Assembly (NCBI GenBank): GCA_902464015.1
Contig: CABQHM010000050.1
Span: forward strand, 1-23,992
DNA from: an uncultured Coriobacteriales bacterium
GTDB taxonomy: Bacteria; Actinomycetota; Coriobacteriia; Coriobacteriales; UMGS124
DNA length: 23,992 bases
Direction: 5' to 3'
Numbering within the stretch: position 1 is the first letter of the stretch; the number at the start of each line of letters is the position of its first letter. A program made the position numbers and the translations under genes. Shown one piece after another: positions 13,638 through 21,945 of this stretch. The notes below the pieces were generated by a model. It saw only the letters and a list, made by a program, of their open reading frames with translations. It ran no database searches and had not been told where the DNA came from.

Positions 13638-14972
13638 ATGGAAGGCACGGTCGAGACGGGGCACATCTATATATGTATTGACCTCAAGACGTTCTACGCC
13701 AGCGTCGAATGTGCCGCCCGTGGGCTCGACCCGTTCACGACGAACCTCGTCGTTGCCGATCCCGAGCGCACCGAGAAGACCATCTGTCTGGCCATTACAC
13801 CCGCCATGAAAGCGCTCGGCATCCGCAATCGCTGCCGCGTCTTTGAGATTCCCAAGTCGGTCGACTACATCATGGCACCTCCGCGCATGAGGCTCTACAT
13901 GGAGGTTTCTGCCGACATTTATAGCATCTACCTGCGAGCCGTCGCACCTGAGGACATCTATCCCTACTCCATCGACGAGTGCTTCATCGATGCCACACCC
14001 TATCTTTCTCTCTATGGGGTCGATGCGAAGGGCTTTGCGGAGATGCTCATAGACGCCGTGCGCACCGAAAAACACATCTGTGCCACCGCCGGCATTGGCC
14101 CCAACCTGTTCCTTGCCAAGGTCGCGCTCGACATCACGGCCAAGCATGCGCCCGACGGCATCGGTATTCTCGACGAAGTGTCGTTCAAGGAAAAAATCTG
14201 GACGCACCGCCCTATCACCGACATCTGGAACATCGGCCCAGGTATTGCGTCACGTCTTGAGAAATATGGCGTGTATGATCTGCTCGGCGTGTGCTGGCTC
14301 GATCCTGAGGTGCTCTATCGCGAGTTCGGAGTCAACGCCGAGTACCTCATCGACCATGCGCACGGCGTGGAACCCTGCACCATCGCCCAGATTCAGGCTT
14401 ACGTGCCTCAAGGTTCCTCCCTGCAGCAGGGGCAAGTGCTCCAGTGCCCCTACGACTACGACCGTGCTCACACGGTGATGCGCGAGATGGTGGATGCTCT
14501 CGTGCTCGACCTTGTTGATAAACGCCTGGTAGCGGGTGGCATTTCACTTGTCGTGGGCTATGAGATACCTCGCGAGGCGCGTATGGCGGCCTCCTCGGCC
14601 TTCCAAGGGGAGCACGGCCGCGCCTATTGGAAGGCCATCCCGCGTGCGGGAGGCTCCCGCAAGCTGGGCGGTTACACGTCCTCGGCCAAGAAGCTCGCGG
14701 CCGCGTTCGAGGAGCTGTGGTCTGAGACGATTGATCCTGGTGTGCAGATTCGTCGCATGAGCGTGGCGGCAAGCCCGGTGATTGGTGAGGAGTTTGCCAC
14801 TGTCGACCTCTTCACCGACGTCGAGCAGGAAAAGAAGGAACACGACCTTCAACGCGCCGTGCTTGCAGTGAAAGAGAAATTCGGCAAGAACGCCCTGCTC
14901 AAGGGCACGAACTTTCGCCCAGGCGCCACTGGCAAGGAGCGAAACGGGCTTGTGGGAGGCCATCGTGGCTAA
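13638..14972 (+). CDS. Y-family translesion DNA polymerase, UvrX/DinB-like
   Basis: An error-prone polymerase that copies past DNA lesions. The 444 residues are full length. Catalytic acids: D15 in ICIDLKTFYASVEC, and D113/E114 in YSIDECF. Helix-hairpin-helix in IWNIGPGIASRLEKYG; little-finger region after about 290; a likely clamp-binding stretch FATVDLF near the C-terminus. The DLKTFYASVEC form, and the YolD-like gene next to it, fit the UvrX/YqjW branch and not E. coli DinB. ATG follows GGGGAGGTGA. It overlaps the next gene by 8 bp. I see no recognisable LexA box upstream, so SOS control is not shown. Confidence 0.92.
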   Translation: MEGTVETGHIYICIDLKTFYASVECAARGLDPFTTNLVVADPERTEKTICLAITPAMKALGIRNRCRVFEIPKSVDYIMAPPRMRLYMEVSADIYSIYLRAVAPEDIYPYSIDECFIDATPYLSLYGVDAKGFAEMLIDAVRTEKHICATAGIGPNLFLAKVALDITAKHAPDGIGILDEVSFKEKIWTHRPITDIWNIGPGIASRLEKYGVYDLLGVCWLDPEVLYREFGVNAEYLIDHAHGVEPCTIAQIQAYVPQGSSLQQGQVLQCPYDYDRAHTVMREMVDALVLDLVDKRLVAGGISLVVGYEIPREARMAASSAFQGEHGRAYWKAIPRAGGSRKLGGYTSSAKKLAAAFEELWSETIDPGVQIRRMSVAASPVIGEEFATVDLFTDVEQEKKEHDLQRAVLAVKEKFGKNALLKGTNFRPGATGKERNGLVGGHRG

Positions 14973-15369
14973 CGGGGAATCGCAAGGCAGGCAGGGCCAG
15001 ACGTACGTCGCGCGCGATGGGCGCGTGCTGCGTTTGGGCAAGGCCCATGTCGACCGTGCTCGTCAGTTCATGCCGTTTGCGGCGCTTACCGGGTACTTCG
15101 ACCTCATTCAGGCGCGTCAGCGCATCCCTCAGCCCTTCCACGAGCTTACTGAGGACGAGGCCGAGACCCTGTCGCGCAAGATGGCCTGGGTCAAAAAAGG
15201 TACGATGATCGAAATCTGCTACTACGACCGCGACGCCTATGTGCGGCGCAAGGGCATGGTGAGTCGTATCGACGAGGTGGAGCGTGCGATTTGGGTCGTG
15301 AAGGAGCGCGTCCCATTCGATATGATTCTCGACATACAAGTCGAGGGGATGCCCTCGACGCAGGAGTAA
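14965..15369 (+). CDS. YolD-like protein, polymerase partner
   Basis: A 134-residue cytosolic protein. The central part (RARQFMPFAALTGYFDLI, then a DEAETLSRKMAWVKKG helix and a beta-rich C-terminus ending in IPFDMILDI-like sequence) resembles the YolD family, which is commonly encoded beside UvrX/UmuC-type polymerases and proposed to act like UmuD. GTG 14965 is chosen: GGGAGG lies five bases before it and it overlaps the polymerase stop (GTGGCTAA). A TTG five codons earlier lacks a ribosome-binding site. No protease motif is seen. Confidence 0.75.
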   Translation: MANGESQGRQGQTYVARDGRVLRLGKAHVDRARQFMPFAALTGYFDLIQARQRIPQPFHELTEDEAETLSRKMAWVKKGTMIEICYYDRDAYVRRKGMVSRIDEVERAIWVVKERVPFDMILDIQVEGMPSTQE

Positions 15370-15414
15370 GTCTGCGGCTGGCCATACGGTTGCCGCAGCA
15401 GGGGAGGATGACGC

Positions 15415-15633
15415 ATGGCGACCATTTATAAGGACGGCATCAAGTTCGACAAGAACTTCTGGCCCTTTGTCGAGGAGGAAGAGTGCGCGGGTTGTCGCTT
15501 CCTCGATTACGTGGGTGAGGCAGATGGTCAGGACGTTGGCCGCCATATCTGCAAGATGCCTCCCGAGTTTGAGGACAAGTTCCTGTTCAACGACCTGCCC
15601 GACGAAGAAGTCCCGCCCTGTTTCAAGGAGTAG
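15415..15633 (+). CDS. Small Cys-containing protein of unknown function
   Basis: Seventy-two residues, acidic, with four cysteines and a histidine: ECAGCRF (about 24-30), RHICKMP and PPCFKE. The CxxC plus HxC spacing could hold a metal such as zinc, but no family is recognised. ATG 15415 follows GGGGAGG. It lies 45 bp after the YolD-like gene, and its stop is two bases before the methyltransferase ATG; its last codons hold that gene's AAGGAG site. Tight packing supports a real gene. Confidence 0.7.
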   Translation: MATIYKDGIKFDKNFWPFVEEEECAGCRFLDYVGEADGQDVGRHICKMPPEFEDKFLFNDLPDEEVPPCFKE

Positions 15634-15635
15634 AG

Positions 15636-16553
15636 ATGCCCCTTCCCGCGTTTTTTGAGTCGCTTCTGTGCGAGCAGTACGGTCCCGAGCTTGCTGGGCG
15701 CATCGTGGAAGGCTGCCGAGCGCGTCGCACGACGCTGCGCGCCAACGCCCTCAAGGCAACGCCTGAAGACGTTGCGGCCTGCCTGGACGAGGCGGGCATC
15801 GGCTATGAGCGCGTCGGTTGGTATCCCGACGCTTTTGTACTTGCCGCCGACACGCAGCTGCGTGACGTCTGGGCGCTGTCTCTCTACGAGCAGGGGGCGC
15901 TCTACCTGCAGAGCCTTTCCTCCATGCTGCCGCCGCTTGCCTTGGGCCCCGAACCGGGTCTCGACGTGCTCGACATGTGTGCCGCACCCGGTGGCAAGAC
16001 AACACAGATGGCGGCGCTTTCAGGTGGGCGTGCCCACATCACCGCCTGCGAGATGCACATGCCCCGCGCCGAGAAGCTGCGCTTCAACCTGGACCGCCAG
16101 GGTGCGGGATGCGTCAACGTCATGCAGGTTGACGCGCGCCGTCTCGATGATTTCTTCCGGTTCGACCAGATCTTGCTCGATGCGCCCTGCTCGGGTTCGG
16201 GCACGCTCGATGTTGCCGACCCCAAGCTGGAACGTCGCTTCACCCAGCAGCTTGTGAGCAAGTCGCAGTCAAGCCAGAAGGCCCTGCTCAAGAAGGCGCT
16301 CGGCTTGCTCAAGCCTGGCGGTACCCTTGTCTACTCTACGTGCAGCGTGCTGGCCGGGGAAAACGAGGCTGTCGTGCGCCAGGCCCTGTCTCAGGCAAGC
16401 AAGACGGGCTCGTACGAGCTGCGTCCTATCCGCACTTTTGAAGGCGCGCCCGAGCTGCCGCTGTTGCCCACAAGCTTGGAGGGCGCCGTGTGCGTGTGCC
16501 CCACCGAGCTGTTCGAGGGCTTCTTCATGGCAAAGATCGTTCGTCTGGCATAG
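15636..16553 (+). CDS. RNA m5C methyltransferase of the NOL1/NOP2/Sun (RsmB/RsmF) family
   Basis: SAM-dependent methylation of cytosine C5 in RNA, probably rRNA. The 305 residues cover an N-terminal RNA-binding part (RTTLRANALKATPEDV) and the Rossmann core: SAM motif I MCAAPGGKTTQ (114-124), motif IV DAPCSGSGT with Cys185, and motif VI YSTCS with catalytic Cys236. The protein ends shortly after the core and lacks the PUA-type tail of RsmF, and also the NusB-like N-terminus of RsmB. The exact target base cannot be read from sequence. ATG follows AAGGAG within the preceding gene. It is the last gene before a strong terminator. Confidence 0.9.
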   Translation: MPLPAFFESLLCEQYGPELAGRIVEGCRARRTTLRANALKATPEDVAACLDEAGIGYERVGWYPDAFVLAADTQLRDVWALSLYEQGALYLQSLSSMLPPLALGPEPGLDVLDMCAAPGGKTTQMAALSGGRAHITACEMHMPRAEKLRFNLDRQGAGCVNVMQVDARRLDDFFRFDQILLDAPCSGSGTLDVADPKLERRFTQQLVSKSQSSQKALLKKALGLLKPGGTLVYSTCSVLAGENEAVVRQALSQASKTGSYELRPIRTFEGAPELPLLPTSLEGAVCVCPTELFEGFFMAKIVRLA

Positions 16554-16560
16554 GGGCCGA

Positions 16561-16630
16561 GCGTGTGGCGTGCGGTCCTGTTGGGGGGATTGCCGGCCAG
16601 GGGTTCCGCACGCCGCACGCTTGCTCTTTT
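16561..16630 (+). terminator. Terminator after the RNA methyltransferase
   Basis: A long stem: 16561-16575 pairs with 16606-16620 over 15 bp with one G-T pair, followed by TTGCTCTTTT. The loop of about 30 bases is large and G-rich. The location right after the stop supports an intrinsic terminator. Confidence 0.7.
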
Positions 16631-16646
16631 CGCGCATCCGTCGCGG

Positions 16647-16669
16647 TAATCCCTCTAATTTAGTAGGAT
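16647..16669. promoter_or_regulatory. Candidate Rrf2 autoregulatory operator
   Basis: The dyad ATCCnnCTAAnTTAGnnGGAT (16649-16669) has 8 of 10 pairs matched. Its core CTAATTTAG fits the CTRWWWYAG core that I recall for E. coli IscR type-1 sites. It lies about 65 bp upstream of the Rrf2 start and shares 12 contiguous bases with the cysK upstream site. A second small palindrome, GTGCTT-TC-AAGCAC, follows at 16682-16695. Confidence 0.55.
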
Positions 16670-16732
16670 GTGCGGGAAAATGTGCTTTCAAGCACGCGAA
16701 CCAGTCGTACAGGGGAAGGCGGCGGACGACAT

Positions 16733-17179
16733 ATGGCAGCATTGATTTCTACCAAGGGACGCTACGCGCTGCGCGCAATGGTCGACCTTGCGCAGAACAA
16801 GGACGCGGGGCTTGTGCCCCTTGCAGATATCGCACGCAGGCAGGGCATCTCTGAGAAATATCTGGAGAGCATCGTCTCGGCGCTCTCCAAGGCAGGTTTC
16901 ATCTCTGGCCAGCGCGGCAAAGGCGGCGGCTACAAGCTCACGCGTGAGCCTGCCGACTACTCTCTGGGCGAGATTGTTCGCCTTGTGGAGGGTCGCATCC
17001 AACCTGTGACGTGTCTGGAAGAATGCAACAGCCGCTGTATGCAGCGCGATTCGTGCAAGACGCTCACCATGTGGGAGGAGCTCGACCACCTGATCAACTC
17101 CTTCTTGGATGACAAGACGCTCGAGGACCTTGTCGATGGCGGCGGCCCGCTCATGAGCGACTGGCCGAGTTACTTGTAA
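16733..17179 (+). CDS. Rrf2-family transcriptional regulator, IscR/CymR type
   Basis: A 148-residue DNA-binding protein with an N-terminal winged helix (STKGRYALRAMVDLA, then GISEKYLESIVSAL as the recognition region, then the wing RGKGGGYKL). Cys94, 98, 102 and 108 lie in the segment where IscR binds [2Fe-2S], though the spacing (3, 3, 5) differs from the IscR CX5CX5C pattern as I recall it; an Fe-S or redox sensor is likely. ATG 16733 gives the usual MxxLISTKGRYALR start; a possible AGGGGAAGG lies rather far upstream. No isc/suf genes follow. Shared upstream sequences suggest that it controls itself and cysK. Confidence 0.9.
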   Translation: MAALISTKGRYALRAMVDLAQNKDAGLVPLADIARRQGISEKYLESIVSALSKAGFISGQRGKGGGYKLTREPADYSLGEIVRLVEGRIQPVTCLEECNSRCMQRDSCKTLTMWEELDHLINSFLDDKTLEDLVDGGGPLMSDWPSYL

Positions 17180-17256
17180 GTCTTGCCAGTGGGTTTTGCC
17201 TCGACTATATGGGCTCTTGGAGTAGAACCTGCCCTCCGTAAGTCGCCACGTTGCGG

Positions 17257-17262
17257 TATAGT
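17257..17262 (+). promoter_or_regulatory. Possible -10 element before the membrane-protein/mobA unit
   Basis: TATAGT (5/6) lies about 35 bp before ATG 17298. No clear -35 is visible at the usual spacing. Confidence 0.35.
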
Positions 17263-17297
17263 GATTGCCCACTTAGCAGTCAACCTGGGGGAGGCCT

Positions 17298-19229
17298 ATG
17301 AGTCAGTCACCGTTTGACCCAAACAGCATTTTTGGCGCCATGTTCGGAATTCCTATGGGGGGCAACGGCCAGGCCGGTCAGTCCGGCCCGGACGGCCAGG
17401 GAGGTCAGGGCGCGCCCGATCAGGGCATGCCTGACTTCGGCCCGCACAAGAGCTTTAAGGAAGAGCTCAACGACACGCTCCAGACCATCGCCTCGTGGAG
17501 CAAGCGTGCCCTCATCATTCTCGCCATTGTCGCGCTCGTTGCGCTTGCGGGCTGCTACTGGTGGTTCCACCCCTCCATCAACATCCATCGCGAGGAAGTC
17601 TGGTTCTGGATCATCCTTGTGGCGATCGTCGCCATCGTTGCCCTGCTTGTGGCCGCCATCAAGCACAAGGACCGTGCCAAGCTCTTCCATCGCCTGACGG
17701 CGATTCCCGCTGCAATCATTGCCATCTTCTTTATCGGCATCGTTGCTGGCTGGTCCATCATCCCGGGCAACGCCGCTCGCTATGCCAGCGTGCTTGATGT
17801 GCAGGACGGCAACTTCGCCGAGGACATCGCCGAAGCCGATTACTCCTCCATTCCCGTCATCGACAAGGATTCCGCCGTGCTGCTCGGCAACCGTGCCATG
17901 GGTTCCATCCCTGAGTACGTGAGCCAGTTCGAGATTTCCAACATCTACAGCCAGATCAACTACCAGGGTCACCCCGTGCGCGTGAGCCCGCTGGTGTACG
18001 CCGACCTCTTCAAGTGGTTTATCAACCGCTCGCAGGGTATTCCCGCCTACGTGCTGGTGGATATGACCACCCAGGAGGCTCAGGTCGTCAAGCTCGAGCA
18101 GCCCATTCTCTATAGCGAGAGCGAGCCACTTGCCCGCAACATCGACCGCTACGTGCAGCTCAAGTACCCTACCTACATGTTCGATGAGAAGTCCTTCGAG
18201 CTCGATGAGGACGGCACCCCTTGGTGGGTCTTCCCCGTGCAGAAGAAGACCGTGGGTCTCTTCGAGGGAACGACCATCTCGCACGTCGTTCTTGTCAACG
18301 CCTGCACTGGCGAGACCGAGGACTACGAGCTTGCCGACTGTCCCCAGTGGGTCGACCGCGCCTATCCCAGCGACCTAATCGTCGAGCAGTTCAACTGGCG
18401 TGGCCTGTACTCGGGCGGCTGGCTCAACTCTGTGCTCGGCCAGGTGGGCGTTGTGAGGACCACTCCCGGCACCGACGGCAACCTCGGCTACAACTACATC
18501 GCCCAAAACGACGACGTTTACCTGTACTCCGGTGTGAGCTCCGTCACGGCCGACAACTCCATCGTCGGCTTCATTCTCGCCAACCAGCGCACCGGCGAGG
18601 CCACGTACTTCTCCATGGCTGGCGCCACCGAGCAGAGCGCCATGCAGTCGGCCGAGGGCCAGGTCCAGAACCTGCGCTACACCGCCACGTTCCCGCTGCT
18701 GCTCAACATCGAGGGCCAGCCTACCTACTTCATGGCGCTCAAGGACGGCGCGGGCCTCGTCAAGAAGTTTGCGATGGTCAATATCGAGAGCTACCAGTAC
18801 GTGGCCGTGGGCGACACCGTCGCCGCCTGTCAGCAGGAATACGTGAAGATGCTTGCCTCCAACGGCGTCCTCACGGCTGACCAGGCCCAGTCTGCCGCGG
18901 CTGTCGCCACCCCCGGCGAGCCTGCCCAGGGCACCATCGCCACCATGGCGCAGGCTGTCATCGACGGCAACTCGCACTTCTACGTGACGCTCAAGGGCGA
19001 CGAGGCCGTGTATGACTTCGCGCTGCCGGGCCTGCTCTCCATCGTGACGTACAGCGTGGGCGACGACATCGAGTTCACCTATACGCAGGAAGAGGGCGCT
19101 TCGGTGCGCACCGTTGCCACGCTTGGCTCCGAGACGGTCGAAGATGACTCCGCCGCCCAGGATGGCGAGGCCGCCCAGGTCGATGGCGCGCAGTCTACTG
19201 AGGAGGGCGTCGATGCCGCTCAAGCCTAA
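17298..19229 (+). CDS. Three-helix membrane protein with large extracytoplasmic domain, unknown
   Basis: A 643-residue protein I do not recognise. It has a Gly/Gln/Pro/Asp-rich cytoplasmic start (1-50), three predicted transmembrane helices (about 70-90, 101-121, 134-154), then some 440 residues of mixed beta-rich sequence, probably outside, and an acidic Ala/Glu/Asp tail (about 610-643). With three helices and the long C-terminal part after the last one, an outside C-terminus is consistent with a cytoplasmic N-terminus. There are no enzyme motifs I can name. ATG follows GGGGGAGG. Its stop overlaps the mobA start by 17 bp, so the two are coupled, though no functional link to molybdenum is evident. 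Confidence 0.85.
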   Translation: MSQSPFDPNSIFGAMFGIPMGGNGQAGQSGPDGQGGQGAPDQGMPDFGPHKSFKEELNDTLQTIASWSKRALIILAIVALVALAGCYWWFHPSINIHREEVWFWIILVAIVAIVALLVAAIKHKDRAKLFHRLTAIPAAIIAIFFIGIVAGWSIIPGNAARYASVLDVQDGNFAEDIAEADYSSIPVIDKDSAVLLGNRAMGSIPEYVSQFEISNIYSQINYQGHPVRVSPLVYADLFKWFINRSQGIPAYVLVDMTTQEAQVVKLEQPILYSESEPLARNIDRYVQLKYPTYMFDEKSFELDEDGTPWWVFPVQKKTVGLFEGTTISHVVLVNACTGETEDYELADCPQWVDRAYPSDLIVEQFNWRGLYSGGWLNSVLGQVGVVRTTPGTDGNLGYNYIAQNDDVYLYSGVSSVTADNSIVGFILANQRTGEATYFSMAGATEQSAMQSAEGQVQNLRYTATFPLLLNIEGQPTYFMALKDGAGLVKKFAMVNIESYQYVAVGDTVAACQQEYVKMLASNGVLTADQAQSAAAVATPGEPAQGTIATMAQAVIDGNSHFYVTLKGDEAVYDFALPGLLSIVTYSVGDDIEFTYTQEEGASVRTVATLGSETVEDDSAAQDGEAAQVDGAQSTEEGVDAAQA

Positions 19230-19899
19230 GGAATCGCTGCCCGCGCTCACCGTTGCAATCCAAGCGGGCGGCGAGTCCCGCCGCATGGGCCGCTCCAAGG
19301 CGACGGTTCCGTTTGGCGGCAGGCCGCTTCTGTGCAGGCTCGTCGAGCGTGTGGACGATGTGGCCGATGAGATCCTCATCACCACCAACGGCAAGGATGA
19401 CTTGAGCTTCCTTGAGGAGATGCCGCAGGCTCCCAAGATCCACGTGGTATGCGACCTGCTCGATGTGCGCGGGTCCATGACGGGGCTCTACACCGCGCTT
19501 GCCTCGGCCGAGAACGACTTCGTTGCCGTGTGCGCCTGCGACATGATGGACGTGAGCGGCCCCCTTTTCGCCGCCGAGCTAGCCCGGGCGGTGGAAGGTG
19601 ACTTCGACGTCGTGGTGCCCGAGGACTCGAAGGGCTTCGAACCCTTCCACGCCGTGTACCGTCGCCTGTCTTGCTTGGAAAGCGCTCGTCGCAACATCAA
19701 GGCCGCACAGGAGTCGCCCGCCTCGCGCAAGGGCGGCGCTTCCATGAAGTCGGTCGTGCTCGACCCCGAACTTCGTCTGTGTCGCTTCTCTATGGACGAG
19801 GTGCGCGCAGTTGCCAACGCAGGGTGCTTTGCCAACTGCAACACTCCCGAGGAGATTGCCCGCGCTGAAGAGAGGATCTTCGGCGGCGAGGCCAAGTAG
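19213..19899 (+). CDS. mobA: Molybdenum cofactor guanylyltransferase (MobA-like)
   Basis: Joins GMP to molybdopterin to make MGD, the cofactor form used by formate dehydrogenases such as the one at the window start. The 228 residues carry the nucleotidyltransferase signature QAGGESRRMGRSKA (17-30), the DVRGSMTGLYTAL stretch, the metal site CACDMM, and PFHAVYRR. ATG 19213 follows AGGAGGG at five bases; earlier in-frame codons are inside the preceding gene. MobA-like CTP/GTP transferases for other cofactors are the alternative. The formate dehydrogenase in the window makes the Mo role the natural one. Confidence 0.85.
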   Translation: MPLKPKESLPALTVAIQAGGESRRMGRSKATVPFGGRPLLCRLVERVDDVADEILITTNGKDDLSFLEEMPQAPKIHVVCDLLDVRGSMTGLYTALASAENDFVAVCACDMMDVSGPLFAAELARAVEGDFDVVVPEDSKGFEPFHAVYRRLSCLESARRNIKAAQESPASRKGGASMKSVVLDPELRLCRFSMDEVRAVANAGCFANCNTPEEIARAEERIFGGEAK

Positions 19900-19929
19900 C
19901 CCGCGCTCCATACGCCAGAGCCACCTAGG

Positions 19930-19970
19930 CCCGGCCGGTGCAGTTCAGCTGCGCCCGCCGGGTCTTTTTT
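19930..19970 (+). terminator. Intrinsic terminator after mobA
   Basis: A GC-rich imperfect hairpin (19931-19962, outer CCCGGC with GCCGGG, inner GCAG with CTGC) followed by TCTTTTTT (six T, 19965-19970). Confidence 0.85.
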
Positions 19971-20098
19971 GGTATATGGGGAGAGTGGACGCTTATGTGC
20001 GGGTGGCGAAAGTCCGCGATTTTCGCCCGTCAACGTTACCGCCTGGTGAACATTCGCGGCAGGGCCGGTTCCTGCTCGTCTCCGTGCGATAAGTCCAC

Positions 20099-20104
20099 TA
20101 AAAT
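20099..20104 (+). promoter_or_regulatory. Possible -10 element of the gatCAB operon
   Basis: TAAAAT (5/6) lies about 50 bp before gatC. The -35 region is not recognisable. A small hairpin, GGCGAAA/TTTCGCC (20005-20027), lies further upstream in the same gap. Confidence 0.35.
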
Positions 20105-20152
20105 GCTGCCCATACCTGCCCGTCTGACTTTTTCGACAATCGAGGAAAGCTC

Positions 20153-20461
20153 ATGACACTAAGCCAGAAAGACGTGCGCGGCATAGCCGACTATGCGCGC
20201 ATCGCCTTGACCGACGAGGAACTCGTCGAGATGACCGACTATATGAACGACGCCGTGGCCAACGTGCTCGATACCATCAGGTCGTATGACTTGGAGGGCG
20301 TCGAGCCGGTGTTCCATCCCATCGGCGATTTGTCCAACGTGATGCGCGACGACGTGCCGGCTCAGGGCCTGCCGCTCGAGGTTGCACTTGAGAACGCCGG
20401 GCAGACCGAGGGCCGCTTCTTCCGCGTCCCCTCGATTCTTGGAGACGGGGGTGCCGCGTAA
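20153..20461 (+). CDS. gatC: Asp-tRNA(Asn)/Glu-tRNA(Gln) amidotransferase subunit C
   Basis: The small subunit that holds GatA and GatB together. It has 102 residues with an N-terminal helix pair (DVRGIADYARIALTDEEL) and the conserved C-terminal VMRDDVPAQGLPLEVALENA (full-length for the family). ATG 20153 follows GAGGAAAG. The stop overlaps the gatA start by one base (TAATG). Confidence 0.96.
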   Translation: MTLSQKDVRGIADYARIALTDEELVEMTDYMNDAVANVLDTIRSYDLEGVEPVFHPIGDLSNVMRDDVPAQGLPLEVALENAGQTEGRFFRVPSILGDGGAA

Positions 20462-21945
20462 TGGCTTTCGACATCGATTCCCTGAGCGCCGCGCAAATCG
20501 CCGCCGGCGTGGCCGCCGGCGATTTCAGCGCCCGCGAGGTTGCACAGGCCGCTCTTGCAAACGTCGAGTCTCGCGAGGGCGACGTGCACGCCTTCCTCGA
20601 GGTCTCCAGCGAGCTTGCCCTTCAGGCGGCCGACGCCATCGACGCCAAGCGCGCCGCGGGCGAACAGCTGCCCCCCATGGCGGGCGTTCCCTGCGCCTTC
20701 AAGGACAACATGCATCTTGTGGGCACGCACTGCACCTGCGCCTCGCGCATGCTCGAGAACTACCAGTCCACGTTTACGGCCACGGCCGTGCAGCGCATGC
20801 TCGACGCCGGCTGCATTCCTGTGGGCAAGACCAACATGGACGAGTTCGCCTTTGGCTCCTCCACCGAGTCGAGCGCCTTCGGCCCCACCTGCAACCCGCG
20901 CGATCTGGGCTGCGTGCCCGGCGGCTCCTCGGGCGGCTCGGCTGCCGCCGTCGCCGCCGGCATGGCGACCGTTACCCTGGGTTCGGACACGGGCGGATCC
21001 ATTCGCCAGCCAGCTGCTTTCTGCGGCGTCGTGGGCATGAAGCCCACCTACGGCATGGTGAGCCGCTACGGCGTCGTGGCCTTCGGCTCCTCGCTTGACC
21101 AGGTGGGTCCTTTCGGCCGCACCGTCGAGGACGTGGCCCTTTCCATGAACGCCCTGGCCGGTCGCGACCTGCGCGACTGCACCTCGCAGCCCTGGAACAC
21201 CGACTTCCTCGCGCACCTGCACGATGGCGTTGCCGGCAAGCGCATCGGCGTCATTCCTTCGCTCACGCACGCCGAGGGCGTCTCGGCCGAGGTGAGCGAG
21301 GCAATCGAGGCCGCCGCTGCGAACCTTGCCAGCGCCGGTGCCGAGCTCGTCGAGGTCGAGCTGCCCAACGCCGCCGCTGCCATCAGCGCCTATTACGTGC
21401 TTGCGCCCTGCGAGGCCTTCTCCAACCTCGCGCGTTTCGACGGCGTGCGCTACGGACACCAGTGCGCAGATCCGCGCGACCTTGCCGACATGAGCTCCCG
21501 CTCGCGCGCCGAGGGCTTCGGCCCGGAGGTCAAGCGCCGCATCATGCTCGGTGCCTACCTGCTCTCCTCGGGTGTGTACGACAAGTACTATTACCCCGCC
21601 CAGCAGGTGCGCGCCCTTATCACGCAGGACTACAAGAACGCCTTCCAGAAGGTCGACGCCGTGCTCATGCCCTCGGCCCCCTTCACGGCCTTCAAGTTCG
21701 GCGAGCTGTCCAACCCCACACAGATGTACATGGCCGACATGTTCACCGTGCCGCTCAACATCGCCGGCAACTGCGGCGTGAGCGTGCCTGTGGGCCTTGG
21801 CCGCGAGACGGGTCGTCCCGTGGGCGCCCAGCTCATCGGTCCTGCCTTCGCCGACGATCAGCTCCTGCGCATCGCGGCAACGCTTCAGGGCTTTTATCCG
21901 GAGTTGCCCGTGTCGAAGGACTTCGCGAAGGGGGAGCAACGCTAA
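20461..21945 (+). CDS. gatA: Asp-tRNA(Asn)/Glu-tRNA(Gln) amidotransferase subunit A (amidase)
   Basis: Releases ammonia from glutamine for GatB. The 494 residues are full length, of the amidase-signature family. The Ser-cisSer-Lys triad is visible: K81 (CAFKDN), S156 (GGSSGGS) and S180 (SDTGGSIRQP). KPTYGMVSRYG and the C-terminal PVGLGRETGRPVGAQLIG are typical. It is joined to gatC and gatB by TAATG overlaps on both sides, so the three are translated together. It is needed when the organism charges Gln and/or Asn tRNAs by the indirect route. Confidence 0.97.
   Translation: MAFDIDSLSAAQIAAGVAAGDFSAREVAQAALANVESREGDVHAFLEVSSELALQAADAIDAKRAAGEQLPPMAGVPCAFKDNMHLVGTHCTCASRMLENYQSTFTATAVQRMLDAGCIPVGKTNMDEFAFGSSTESSAFGPTCNPRDLGCVPGGSSGGSAAAVAAGMATVTLGSDTGGSIRQPAAFCGVVGMKPTYGMVSRYGVVAFGSSLDQVGPFGRTVEDVALSMNALAGRDLRDCTSQPWNTDFLAHLHDGVAGKRIGVIPSLTHAEGVSAEVSEAIEAAAANLASAGAELVEVELPNAAAAISAYYVLAPCEAFSNLARFDGVRYGHQCADPRDLADMSSRSRAEGFGPEVKRRIMLGAYLLSSGVYDKYYYPAQQVRALITQDYKNAFQKVDAVLMPSAPFTAFKFGELSNPTQMYMADMFTVPLNIAGNCGVSVPVGLGRETGRPVGAQLIGPAFADDQLLRIAATLQGFYPELPVSKDFAKGEQR

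Noticed and set aside
20382..21098. Alternative frame of 238 codons within gatC/gatA
   Set aside because: Arg-rich shadow; gatA is unmistakable in the other frame.
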